Below, in pieces: positions 53,108 to 62,714 of a stretch of 64,000 nucleotides of DNA (positions are counted from its first letter, which is position 1; every line of letters starts with the position of its first letter). The stretch is from positions 7,618,740-7,682,739 of the forward strand of contig JARUPZ010000003.1 in NCBI GenBank assembly GCA_031213475.1, in the 5' to 3' direction. Under the pieces are notes generated by a model. The model did not search any database. It was not told the origin of the DNA and saw nothing but the letters and a program-made list of their open reading frames with translations. The DNA comes from Nereocystis luetkeana (taxonomy: Eukaryota > Sar > Phaeophyceae > Laminariales > Laminariaceae). The translations under genes were made by a program, and so were the position numbers.

Positions 53108-54264
53108 CTGAACAAAGCGAGGGTCGATAGGCACACGGTGCGCAGCGAGGTCGCGCACGCGTGTCGTGCACGCGCGAGAGAGACATTATATACACATGCA
53201 TGTATATATAGAGAGAGACAAGAGATAGAGAGAGAGAGAGAGGGGGTGGGGGTTGGGGGGGGGGGGGGGGGAGAGAGGGAGAGAGAGAGGAAAAAAAAAG
53301 AGAGAAAGCGAAGGGGGGAAAAAAGGGAAAGAGAGAGAAAAAAAACGCCGTTACCTCCTCTTCTTTTCGATCCCTAAGAAGTACCAGGTAAATCTTTCGC
53401 CTGTGTTTTTTTTTTCAACACAGCCGTCGCCAATGCGCGGCATGCCCCCCCCCCCCCCCCCGCCCCTCTCTTCCCCGCCCAAAAATCTCATGTACCAGCC
53501 TCAGTCAATGCTCCCACAAAAAGCACCCGGGAACAGACAACTAGGGGTACCTACAGAGGCACCTCATGCCCCCCCTTTTTTGAAGGGGGCTCCTGAAAGA
53601 AGAAACCGCTCACATTTTGTTGGAAATCTCATTCACAGCACGTCCTACTAACTACAGCAGTCGCTTTCTATGGCATACCCGGCGCTCGGAAAGGCAAGAG
53701 GCTTTCGTTATCTTCACAACTAGTAACATAATTTGGGCTGGTAGGCGACTCTAAAAACCTGTGCACACACCACGTAGATCGCGGGATCGAACGGTCCCAC
53801 CAAGCCTGCAAATGGGAGTTCAAGCTTTACAAAATGCGAGTTAAAAAAAAAAAAAAAAACGATCGCACAGGCGCTTTTTTCGGTTTGTTCGTTTGTCTGT
53901 TTGTTTGTTTGCTTGCATTTTTTAAAAATAATATACCTTGTTTGTTCGTTGTATATCAACTACATGTCATAAAATATATCATCGGGATAGGATAGGCGTG
54001 CCATTTTCCTAAAAACACAACTCTTTTTTTTTCGGCGAGGTACCGTATAGACCGTTGAGTTCGAACATGGGGGGGGGAGGGGGGTGGTGCGGCCGTTTGC
54101 CAATAATGCCGAGCACGGTGTTTTCGGAAAAAAATCATGATGGTCGAGAGAACCCTCTCCGACCACGTAACGTTTCGGCTTTTTAGCACCCGTCAGCACC
54201 GATTGTCGAGACAACGAGCGCTGTGGGAAACGGTCACACCCCTCCGCGAGCTCAACGCTTTTTC
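53108..54264. repeat. intron with GA microsatellite and homopolymers
   Basis: GA/GAGA tracts with a G run cover 53203-53340. C runs lie near 53450. TACCAGGTA lies at 53383. (TTTG)n lies near 53885-53910. Nothing else. Confidence 0.6.
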
Positions 54265-54362
54265 TTAACCCTGTTAGCACTGCAGTCCCGCTGTGGGGAC
54301 AAACCGCCCAATTCCCATGTAATTTGTCCCAAAAACGGGACTGCGGTACGAAAAGGGGTTAA
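54265..54362. mobile_element. family A (piggyBac-type) MITE, TTAA on both sides
   Basis: TTAACCCTGTTAGCACTGCA on the left and GCGGTACGAAAAGGGGTTAA on the right, 98 bp. Confidence 0.78.
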
Positions 54363-54414
54363 GGTGCCTACTGCGGTATATCAACCATGTCCCGAAAGTT
54401 CAGGACCGTTTCAA

Positions 54415-54513
54415 TCTCGACCCTTTTCGAGCTGCACTTCCGTTTTGGGGACAAACCAGTCAAATCCTGAGTAGTTTGCCCCCAAAGTGGGACTGCAGTC
54501 CTGTAAGAGTTAA
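54415..54513. mobile_element. family A (piggyBac-type) MITE
   Basis: GACCCTTTTCGAGCTGCACT on the left and GCAGTCCTGTAAGAGTTAA on the right. It lies 52 bp from the previous copy, so two members sit almost side by side. Confidence 0.7.
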
Positions 54514-54794
54514 CGTTAAAGGCTGAAAAGTGGGGGCACACAGCAGTGGCACACTGGTATGCCACAACAGCGTTCATCGGCCTTGGGCGGGTACCATTTC
54601 CCCCTCAAAAGTCCGTTTTTTTTTTTTTGGTCGTGAGGTACTCTATACAACAGCTAACAGCGCTAAAAAGATACCTGGTATAGTAGTAGCACAGACTTCC
54701 TCGAGCGAGCAAGAAGCCCCGGAAAAAGAAGGCTGAGTCCCTTACCGCCGCACGCCTCCATACCCACCGTCGACCACCACCTTAAGGGCGGCCA

Positions 54795-55275
54795 CACCAG
54801 AAAACAAAATCAATTCATTCGATGCTGTCCTCCCTGCGCAAGAACGTCCTCCTCACGAGCGGTTCTTACACACAGTAGGATGCAGCTCCCACCCCCCTCG
54901 TGGGACACGCTCAACACCACCAGACGGGGCATCGCGCTTGTTCGCGAAGCAAAACAAGCGTCTACCCGCTCGGTGAAATGACCCGACGTGCATCCGTCCC
55001 GACATTGTAGGGGTGCGAGGGTCTACGGTCATACGACTGCGGCCACGCATGACATGAGTACCGGTACACCCCCCCCCGCGCTCCCCACCTCCCCCGCCTG
55101 ACCACGATCCAAACGTAACCAACTTACTCTTCGCGAAGCAAAACAAGCGTCTACCCGCTCGGTGAAATGACCCGACGTGCATCCGTCCCGACATTGTAGG
55201 GGTGCGAGGGTCTACGGTCATACGACTGCGGCCACGCATGACATGAGTACCGGTACACCCCGCCCCCCCCCTTCC
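54795..55275 (+). repeat. family C repeat with its last 140 bp tandemly repeated
   Basis: The body starts 'ACACCAGAAAACAAAATCAA' and ends 'ATGACATGAGTACCGGTACA' plus C's near 55080. The segment from TTCGCGAAGCAAAACAAGCG to that end is repeated at 55135-55275 almost unchanged. Confidence 0.75.
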
Positions 55276-56470
55276 CCCGCGCTCCCCACCTCCCCCGCCC
55301 GACCACTATCCGAACCTAACCAACTAACTCACCAGCACGTGTCAGGCCTTCCGTCTCTAGTGGAGACCCTCCGCCCGCGGGGGTGGCTGTCGAGGAAGAC
55401 AGACCCTTCAGCATTTCGCCCACTACCCCGTGCATCCTCGCCACAGCCCCCGTCCTTGCGCCCGCGGCCGGTTCGCCCTGCCACGGCGTCTGCCAGGGGT
55501 AGCGGTGGAGGAGGCGGCGGCGGCGGCAGGGTGGGCGAGCGCGAGGATGAAAAATCGACGGCACATGCGAATTTTGGTCCAAGAAAACAGGGAAGGAGGG
55601 AGGGACGGGGGGAACGTTTTTCCCGAGGCATTTATCGGACTACCCGCGGCACTTTCCCACCTTCCACCAGCGCACTATCATCACCCCCACCACCACCACG
55701 AACCGGGAAATACGAGCGAAAAAATGGGTAATAAAACAACCTGGGGGTTTCTCCTCCGGCCGGCAACATAGCAAGATTTTGACATGGGCCACCGCCCGGT
55801 ATTGTACAGAGGCTTCCACTACAGGCTTCAAACGGTACCTAGGTGGGGACGGTTGCTGATACGTCTCAAACAAACAGGGTGGGTGGGGGGGGATCAGTTG
55901 CTTATTTGTATCACAGCAGTGGTTACTTCAACTGTCACCCCCTCCTGGTCCCCCCCCCCCCCCCCCCCCTCCACATACACACACTCATCCGCACACACCC
56001 GCGCCTTCCAACTCGTCTCACCCAGAATTTAAGGAGCACGCCAGGAAACAAGAGACCGCAGAACGGCACATCGGTCGCTCCGTCCTCGCTCCCCGAGATG
56101 CTCCCCCCCCCGCGGCCTTCCGAACGATCCTCGTGGCTAGTCGCCGGCGACCTAGCCACGGTAGCTGCTGCCGCCGCCGCCGCCGCCGCCGCCACCCTCA
56201 CCGCTGCCGCTGCCGCCGCCGCCACCCCAATCGAACCATCCACATTGACTCTCGCGACACCTCCACCTCCTCCCGCCACGCTACGGGTGTCTCGAGCGCC
56301 GGGCCGACCCCGCTGTCCGCCACCATCCCTGCAGACGGCATCGCTGCCGATGCCGATGCCGCCGCCGCCGCCGCCGCCTCCGCCGCCGCCACCGTGACCG
56401 GCCCCGCGAACACGGGGGCGCCCAACTCGACCTTCGAAGGCGGTACCGGTGCTTGCGGCTGCGGCTGTAC
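55276..56470. other. minus-strand gene intron 3, Ala/Gly-type simple sequence
   Basis: Much of 56160-56400 is GCC/GGC repeat. The minus-strand frame remains open through it (to 55935), so a longer exon 3 is possible. A plus-strand frame at 55177-55731 shows no domain. A C run lies near 55950-55970. Confidence 0.4.
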
Positions 56471-56704
56471 CTGCTGCGCTGGCTCCGCTGCTCTCGTTGG
56501 CAGCATCCAGTTTCCTCTTGTTCTCGCTGGCGGTTATCGCCTCCAGCAGCGAAGGACGGCCGCTTACCCTGGCTGGCGATTTTTCTGGTCGGTATATCCC
56601 AGCACCCCGGCGACCGTTCGGACCACCGAGGCCAGGGCGAGCACCTCGGGTGGCGCCAGAGGCGCCTGGGGAACGGCCCGAGGATCCAGAGGCGTCAGAA
56701 GCGG
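56471..56704 (-). CDS. unrecognised minus-strand gene, exon 3
   Basis: The acceptor CCGCTTTGGCAG lies above 56704. The donor GCAGCAG|GTACAG is at 56471. Entry and exit are in phase 1, matching exon 2 before it and exon 4 after it. It encodes ASDASGSSGRSPGASGATRG, PNGRRGAGIYRPEKSPARV, then SGRPSLLEAITASENKRKLD and AANESSGASAA. The LLEAITASENKRKL piece looks like a short conserved helix in an otherwise disordered protein. The intron above it is only 81 nt and a multiple of three, so it may be retained or may not be an intron. Confidence 0.5.
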
Positions 56705-56785
56705 CTGCCAAAGCGGTAAGCATGGGAACGGGGATGGGTTCCTCCACCGAACGCCTCTTTCCTTGGTCTACGAGCGAGTTCTTAC

Positions 56786-57258
56786 CACTCCGTGCCGTTG
56801 TTGCCATCGTCGCCCCCATCACCACGGCCGATGTCGCTTTCCTCGGGGTTCTCGGAGGCGGTTCCCCTCGCACGCTGACACCACCTCCACCTCCACCTCC
56901 ACCACCCAAACCACCGCCGCCGCCACCACCACCACCTCCACCGTCACCGCCAATCCCGCCGCTCACGCCGCTTCCACCGGCGCCACTACTGCCACCGCGG
57001 CATCGTGGGTACGATATACTCCGAATAAGGGTGTGCTCTGCTTCGTAGACGTTTCCGTCGATACGAAGCAAAAGGCTGCCGGCGCTGCTGCTACCGCTGC
57101 CGCTGCCGCCGCCGCTGCTGCCGCTACCGCTGCTGCTGCCGCTGCTGCTGCTGCTGCTGCTGCCCCCACCCCCGCCGCCGCCGCCGCCGCCGTCACCACC
57201 ACTGCCACCACCACCGCCGCCACCGCCCCCTTCTGCTGGAAGGCGGTCGTCGGCAACT
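56786..57258 (-). CDS. unrecognised minus-strand gene, exon 2
   Basis: A pyrimidine-rich acceptor (CTACTCGGACCAG) lies above 57258 with phase 2 entry, matching exon 1 as GCAAG|A. The donor CGGAGTG|GTAAGA at 56786 is strong. It encodes VADDRLPAEGG, a Gly/Ser tract, GSLLLRIDGNVYEAEHTLIR then SISYPRCRGG, another Gly tract, and RTPRKATSAVVMGATMATTA. The LLLRIDGNVYEAEHTL segment is the most protein-like part. No family was recognised. Plus-strand frames here are complements of GGC/GCT repeats. Confidence 0.58.
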
Positions 57259-58216
57259 CTGGTCCGAGTAGATGCGTTGGGGGGAGCGGGAGAGGAGAGC
57301 GTGAATACGATTTTCGGCACGTGCTCGAACGACAAAGAAAAGGGCATACATATTTTGATGTTTTCTTCGGTAAGGGCCCATCTTAACGGGGAGGCTAAAT
57401 TTCGCTATTTGGATTTTCTTTTTTTTTGTTTCAGTGAGTTTTAATTCGATTTCGAAAAAAAACGTGTTTGTGTCCTTTCGGGAAACGGTGTATCAATTGC
57501 AAAACAAAAAAGGAATTCGGAACAGCCTGGAATGACGCACCACGCCGCACAACGTCCAGCGACAAGCGTAGACGAGAGCGAAGGTTTGCGTTATCGCGTG
57601 CGTGCCGCCGCCAGCCTCTTTTTTCTTTTTGGTGGCGCAGGATAGGAAGCTATCACTCTCAGGGTGTCTTGGGTGGGCAGAGGGAGCCCTCAAGCGCCAC
57701 GTGCGGAACAGCAATGGTGATGCAGCTATCGAGGTCTCGCGCACACCCTCTGTTTTATTGCTCGTTTGCTCAGTTTTCGTGATGGTTGGCCGATCGAGCA
57801 AGCCGAAAAATTGGGCTTGCGGTCGCCATGTTTTTTTTCGAGGCGCCATCGCCGGGGTACGATGTGCCATGGTCTGTGGGCGTGGGCGCGGCTATTGCTC
57901 CGGTCGCCTCTCGTTGAGGTTCGCGCTTTATCGCCTCGATCGTGGTCACCGAAACAACATATAATCACCCCAGACTCCACCGAGGGTGTTGACCCACCAT
58001 GAGCATGCTACATCAACGCTGATCGACTCCCAAATTCCAAATTGAAGTGAAAAAATCACACGAGAAAAGTCCCAAAAGACTTTTCACTTGAATTAAAAAT
58101 TTTTAATTGGCCTTGAAAACGCCTGCTTGGTGATTCACTCTTCGGCCAATCGGACGCAAATTAAAAATCGAATCAAATTTAATTGAAAGAAAAAAAGTCC
58201 TCGATAGGATGGCCCC
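57259..58216. other. minus-strand gene intron 1, lower part, nothing recognised
   Basis: Open frames at 57493-57870 (minus) and 57602-57964 (plus) overlap each other and show no domain. Confidence 0.4.
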
Positions 58217-59055
58217 TAAGACCTATGCCAATGGTACAGCGAAGTTCAAAAGTGTTTTTTCAAATATATCGCTTTAAAAAAACAGCCGAAATTTTTCTCG
58301 TACCGCCGCTGTGGGAAAAAAAGAGAAAAAAGTTTGATTTTTTATTTTTTTCCCCCCCAACGGCTGCAGGCGGCGCAATTAGTTTTTTTCTGGTTGCAAA
58401 TTGTCAACACGGTGATAGAAACCAGCTCGTGCGACGATCGACGCTCGATCTCGACAGAGACTCAGTCCACGGCCAACCCGCTCAGGATCTGGCAAGGCCA
58501 ACGAATATAGATGACGGCTTCGAAGATATCAGGTGGTCCCATGGTCTAGGGAGCGAGAGCTTGCCGGCGGCGTCCTACGGTATCCTCCCAAACCTGAAAA
58601 AAAGTCTATTTTTTGCCATTCGAGACGGATGGAGAAGTTTTGTCTTCTGTTTTGTGCAAACCAGCGACCAAATGTTTTTTTATCGTACGCCTGGTCAGCT
58701 CCCGCCACGTGACACCGCCCATGGTGTGAAGACATTGACCCTAGGGTGGGTCGGAGCCCCTAACGAGCGCACTCCGTTCAGAATTCATGACGCAATCGTT
58801 GGTTTTGTTGATCGATATCTGTCGAGGGCTCGGAATCTCGCCGCTTCGAACCAAAGATCGGCCTGAGTTTTTCTCAAGCCGATGTTGGGCCAACATCGGC
58901 CCCAGATTTGCTTTTTCCGGGCTTTTCCAAAAGTTAGGAACTTTTTTTTTTTTTTACGTGGCCCATAGGAAGCGTCTTCTGTTTTTTTTTGGCGGGTATC
59001 TTTGAAATTCAAACTTTTTATTGAAACTTCGCTGTACCATTGGCATAGGTCTAAG
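58217..59055. mobile_element. 840-bp TIR element, copy 1
   Basis: Terminal inverted repeats TAAGACCTATGCCAATGGTA / TACCATTGGCATAGGTCTAA continue as CAGCGAAGTTCAAAAG / an almost complementary TTTTATTGAAACTTCGCTG, so the inverted ends are about 38 bp. The body has TCGACAGAGACTCAGTCCAC and a plus-strand frame of 227 codons (58183-58866) that starts outside the element. The same frame is broken in copy 2, so it is probably not a conserved protein. Superfamily unknown. Confidence 0.75.
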
Positions 59056-59893
59056 ACCTATGCCAATGGTCCAGCGAAGTTCAAAAGTTTTTTTCAAATA
59101 TACCAGGTATGGCTATAAAAAACAGCCGAAAACTTTCTCGTACCGCCGCTGTGGGGAAAAAAGAGATTTTTATTTTTATTTTTATTTTTTTTCCCCCCAA
59201 CGGCTGCAGGCGGCGCAATTTGTGTTTTTCTGGTCGCAAATTGTCAACACGGTGATAGAAACCAGCTCGTGCGACGATCGACGCTCGATCTCGACAGAGA
59301 CTCAGCCCACGGCCAACCCGCTCAGGATCTGGCAAGGCCAACGAATATAGATGACGGCTTCGAAGATATCAGGTGGACCCATGGTCTAGGGGGCGAGAGC
59401 TTGCCGGCGGCGTCCTACGGTATCCTCCCAAACCTGAAAAAAAGTCTATTTTTTGCCGTTCGAGACGGATGGAGAAGTTTTGTCTTCTGTTTTGTGCAAA
59501 CCAGTACCAAATGTTTTTTTATCATACGCCTGGTCAGCTCCCGCCACATGACACCGGCCATGGTGTGAAGACATTGACCCTAGGGTGGGTCGGAGCCCCT
59601 AACGAGCGCACTCCGTTCAGAATTCATGACGCAATCGTTGGTTTTGTTGATCGATGTCTGTCGAGGACTCGGAATCTCGCCGCTTCGAACCAAGGATCGG
59701 CCTGAGTTTTTCTCAAGCCGATGTTGGGCCAACATCGGCTCCAGATTTGCTTTTTCCTGGCTTTTCCAAAAGTTAGGAACTATTTTTTTTTTTCACGTGG
59801 CCCATAGGAAGCGTGTTCTGAAAATATTTGGCGGGTATCTTTGAAATTCAAACTTTTGATTGAACTTCGCTGTACCATTGGCATAGGTCTAAG
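59052..59893. mobile_element. 840-bp TIR element, copy 2, abutting copy 1
   Basis: The same element in the same orientation begins where copy 1 ends, the two sharing the palindromic junction GGTCTAAGACC. Differences from copy 1 are few point changes and small indels. They include a 7-bp gain that creates TACCAGGTA at 59101. High similarity implies recent duplication or insertion. Confidence 0.78.
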
Positions 59894-60973
59894 GGCAGGA
59901 TTGCACTCGAAAAAGAAACCCCACCACCCCTCACGAAGCCCACTTTTTTGAGACCCAGGCAGTGGGGTGGGGGGAAAAACTAAAACCACTTTGAAGAAAA
60001 AACAAGCATTTTGGGGGAAATTCGTCAATCAAGACGTCCTACGAACCCCACTGGTTCTTTGTTGATTGTGGCCTCTCCAGGAGTGTGGTGTCTCTATCTG
60101 TTTTCGGCGCGCACCTCCGGTAGCGGTGGAGGTGCTGGAACAAGTGAAACGGCGGGGGGAGACGGACGGACGGGGCGGGGTAGAGTTGCCCTTCTTTTGT
60201 GTGTGTGTCCGCGTACGCCCCCCCCCTACACACAACTTCTCACGCACACGAACACACACACACTCAAAACACAAAAAGACTCATGGAACCGAGTCAGGCA
60301 CCTATACGGGTATGAATCTAATCAAAAAGGAAAAGGTGCTCAATACTACACTGAAAACCACAAGAAAAAAAAAACGCGAAAAAAATAAGTCGTCGGGACA
60401 CCAGGTCATTCATGCACGAGCCACGGGTTCCAAGCTTACAGCGCGAAGTATACAGTGACTACCCACCGTATGACACTATCACACGGGTGGTAAAGATGGA
60501 ACACACCCCCTCCGATGGAAGTCAAAGCCGATATTTTTGACAACGGGGAGGAGTGCAATCGACGAGAAGGACGCGTATAAGGGGGAACAACTCGACGAAG
60601 AAGTCTTCCCATAATCCGTCATTTTCGTGTGTGTGCGCCCCCTCCTTCCTGGTTTGGGATCGGTGCTGAAATTCGTCCTAGGGTGTGTGTTATTGCATCG
60701 CCCTAGGGTGATACCATGATGGCAAACACCGTATGCTGTACAAGGGTTTCTTGCGCTGACGCGCACCGCTCAGCAATGAAAGCGAATCCCAAGACGGGCG
60801 AGAGTGCGCACAACGCTACGTGTGATATATATCACGCGCGCGTTAATGTTGCTCATTCTACGAGTGCGACCATGAGTTACACAGTCGGTGGGGATATAAC
60901 GGACGTGGGTGGTTGGCTCTACTGCTGTTCAGAATAGCGATGCGCGCGGACCGACCGCATTGACGGGCAGTGG
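59894..60973. other. intron or intergenic sequence, nothing recognised
   Basis: CACA-rich and A-rich patches lie at 60229-60390. The remainder is unremarkable. Confidence 0.45.
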
Positions 60974-61267
60974 TCAGGCGATGGCCCGAGGGCAACCATG
61001 CATACTGAAATTATCGAGAGTACGCTGACTCGCTCGTAAAGGCATGTTGCACGTACACCCAGTTCCGAGGAAATGCGTTACAGTATCGCCACATGTACAC
61101 GTCGGAGTGTCGCCGCATTCGTCGACCCCACCAGCTCGTTCGCGGAGCAGATAGAGAGCGTGCATCCCTCCTGTTATATGTTTCCCCTTCCCCGGCTGGA
61201 TTTGCTGCTGAAGTTCAGCGAGCCAACTCAATAGGGACAGCCGCGGCTGACACGGCAAGCACGGCAT
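60974..61267 (-). mobile_element. non-LTR retrotransposon (LINE) 3' coding fragment
   Basis: The minus-strand frame contains HITGGMHALYLLRERAG, then CGDTPTCTCGDTVTHFLGTG and CTCNMPLRASQRTLD. A 'C-x-CG-[DE]-x-T-h-x-HhL-x-x-C ... R' pattern close to the protein end is typical of the region after the RT or RNase H domain in LINE ORF2 proteins. The usual upstream G-H/LRTGH-type motif is only loosely present, and no RT motif was found nearby, so it is a short 3' remnant. It sits in intron 1 of the minus-strand gene. Confidence 0.45.
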
Positions 61268-61328
61268 ACGCGGCGCAAAGTCATCTCATGGGGAGACGGG
61301 ACGGGCGTTCGGTACCGTATACACACAC

Positions 61329-62093
61329 CTTGCGTCGGTAAGTCCTCCCCCCCCCCCTTCTCCTCCTCCTCCTCCTCCTCCTCCCGCCGCCGCCACCGCC
61401 GCAACCACTGGCCCCGTTCCTTCCAGCTGCCCTCTCGGCCCTCTAGCGATGGCCAGGTCCAGATCGAACTCGGACGCGAGCCTGACTCGTAGGGCGTCCG
61501 GGCTCGTTCGCGCTGAGCTGCCGTTCCCTACCCCCCCTCTGCCTCCGCTCCCGCCCCCCTCACCCCATCGATGGTGGCCATCATCCCCAACTCCACTACC
61601 TCGTCCATGTCCCTGCCTTTGCCCTAAGCTGCTGCCGGCCACGGGATCAACCTCCATCGGTTCTTCTCCGCGCGCTCCCCCGCTCCCGCCGGGACTCCGA
61701 CCTTTTCGCCACAAGCCCGGGCCGTTGATGCGAGATCGCGAGGCAGAGGCGTCGGCGGTAGCGCGGGGGGGGGAAACCGGCACAGATAGCTGGAGCGGGC
61801 GGCGCTCTCGTGGGGTTTCTAGGGGCGGCGGCGGCGGGAGCAGCAGCCCGGCATGGTTGTCGGTCCTCCTCCCCGGAGAGCCACGCTTCCGATTTTGGTC
61901 GGTAGTGGCGGTGGCGGTGGTAGAAGGAGGAGGCGGGGTCGGAGCTGAGCCATTGGCGGGCACCGGGCCTGGTAGAACGAAGGAGCACTTCGCTCCCGCT
62001 AGGATTACTTCGCCGTGGTAGTGGCCGCCGCCGCCGCCAACGCCACCATTGATGCCAATGCCACCGCCACTGTCGCCGACGCCGCTGCTGCCG

Positions 62094-62133
<40 letters not shown>

Positions 62134-62269
62134 TGCTGCTGCCGCCGCCGTCGCCACCGCCGCCGCTGCTGTCGCCGCCGCCGCTGCGATCTCTGGCTGG
62201 TCCGGGCCAAACGTCGGCAGGGAGCCGGCGGAGCCACAGCTGGGCAGCGAAGAAGGCGTCGGCATCCAT
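61329..62269 (-). CDS. unrecognised minus-strand gene, first recognised exon (low-complexity N-terminal part)
   Basis: The likely start is ATG at 62269-62267 (MDADAFFAAQLWLRRLPADV then WPGPARD). The frame is open upstream to 62368, with a possible acceptor near 62304, so an earlier exon may exist. Poly-Ser/Gly tracts written in AGC and GGC follow, then HYHGEVILAGAKCSFVLPGP, Pro/Arg-rich disorder, EEPMEVDPVAGSS and SPDALRVRLASEFDLDLAIA then RGPRGQLEGT. The donor GCAAG|GTGTGT is phase 2 and joins exon 2. Function unknown; the Arg/Pro/Ser-rich content suggests a nuclear or cytosolic scaffold, which is inference. The gene spans about 19 kb and converges on the 7TM-RGS gene. Confidence 0.58.
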
Positions 62270-62620
62270 GTGGATTCGGTCTCTCGCACTTGGTGGGCTT
62301 GGCGGGCTGGTGACCGTAGCGGCGGCAGCAGCGATGGAAAAAGCAAGTAAAACAATACCTGGTGCCAAGTACCTGGTACCTGGTACGCACGTATGATAGT
62401 CCAGTTTACCGCCTGCTGACGCGTCGGTACGGGACGGGACGCAAGAGAGGAGAGGAGGTGCTGCAAGAGTTGAAATGCGATGCTTTTTAATGTGCGCGTC
62501 GGTCGGCGGGCAAGTCAGAGTGTGCTCGCTGCCTGCTGGTGTTGGTTGCGTGCGACGTTATTATCGGCTCCTTTGTGGTGCGGGACCGATATGTGTTGTG
62601 TGTGTTGTGTGTGTTATTCA
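62270..62620. other. upstream region of the minus-strand gene
   Basis: It contains overlapping TACCTGGTACCTGGTA at 62370-62385. No promoter element was recognised. Confidence 0.35.
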
Positions 62621-62714
62621 CAACCCGTTTATAACTGCAGCCCCGTTTTGGGCACAACCTACTCCAATTCCAAGTAATTTGGCCCCAAAACGGGACTGCG
62701 GTCCTTGCTACCCG
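62621..62714. mobile_element. family A (piggyBac-type) MITE, ends eroded
   Basis: AACCCGTTTATAACTGCAGC on the left and CGGGACTGCGGTCCTTGCTA then CCC on the right; the TTAA flanks are lost. Confidence 0.62.

Noticed and set aside
52752-53111. Plus-strand Thr/Ala-rich frame with a GTAAGA donor-like site
   Set aside because: The minus-strand exon has a better acceptor, a matching phase and a folded-looking peptide. The plus option is kept only as a caveat.
56133-57386. Plus-strand 417-codon frame
   Set aside because: Its composition is that of complementary GGC/AGC repeats. The minus-strand frame has phase-matched splice sites and the more protein-like segments.
58183-58866. A 227-codon plus-strand frame in the first 840-bp TIR element
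   Set aside because: It starts outside the element and is not kept open in the nearly identical second copy.
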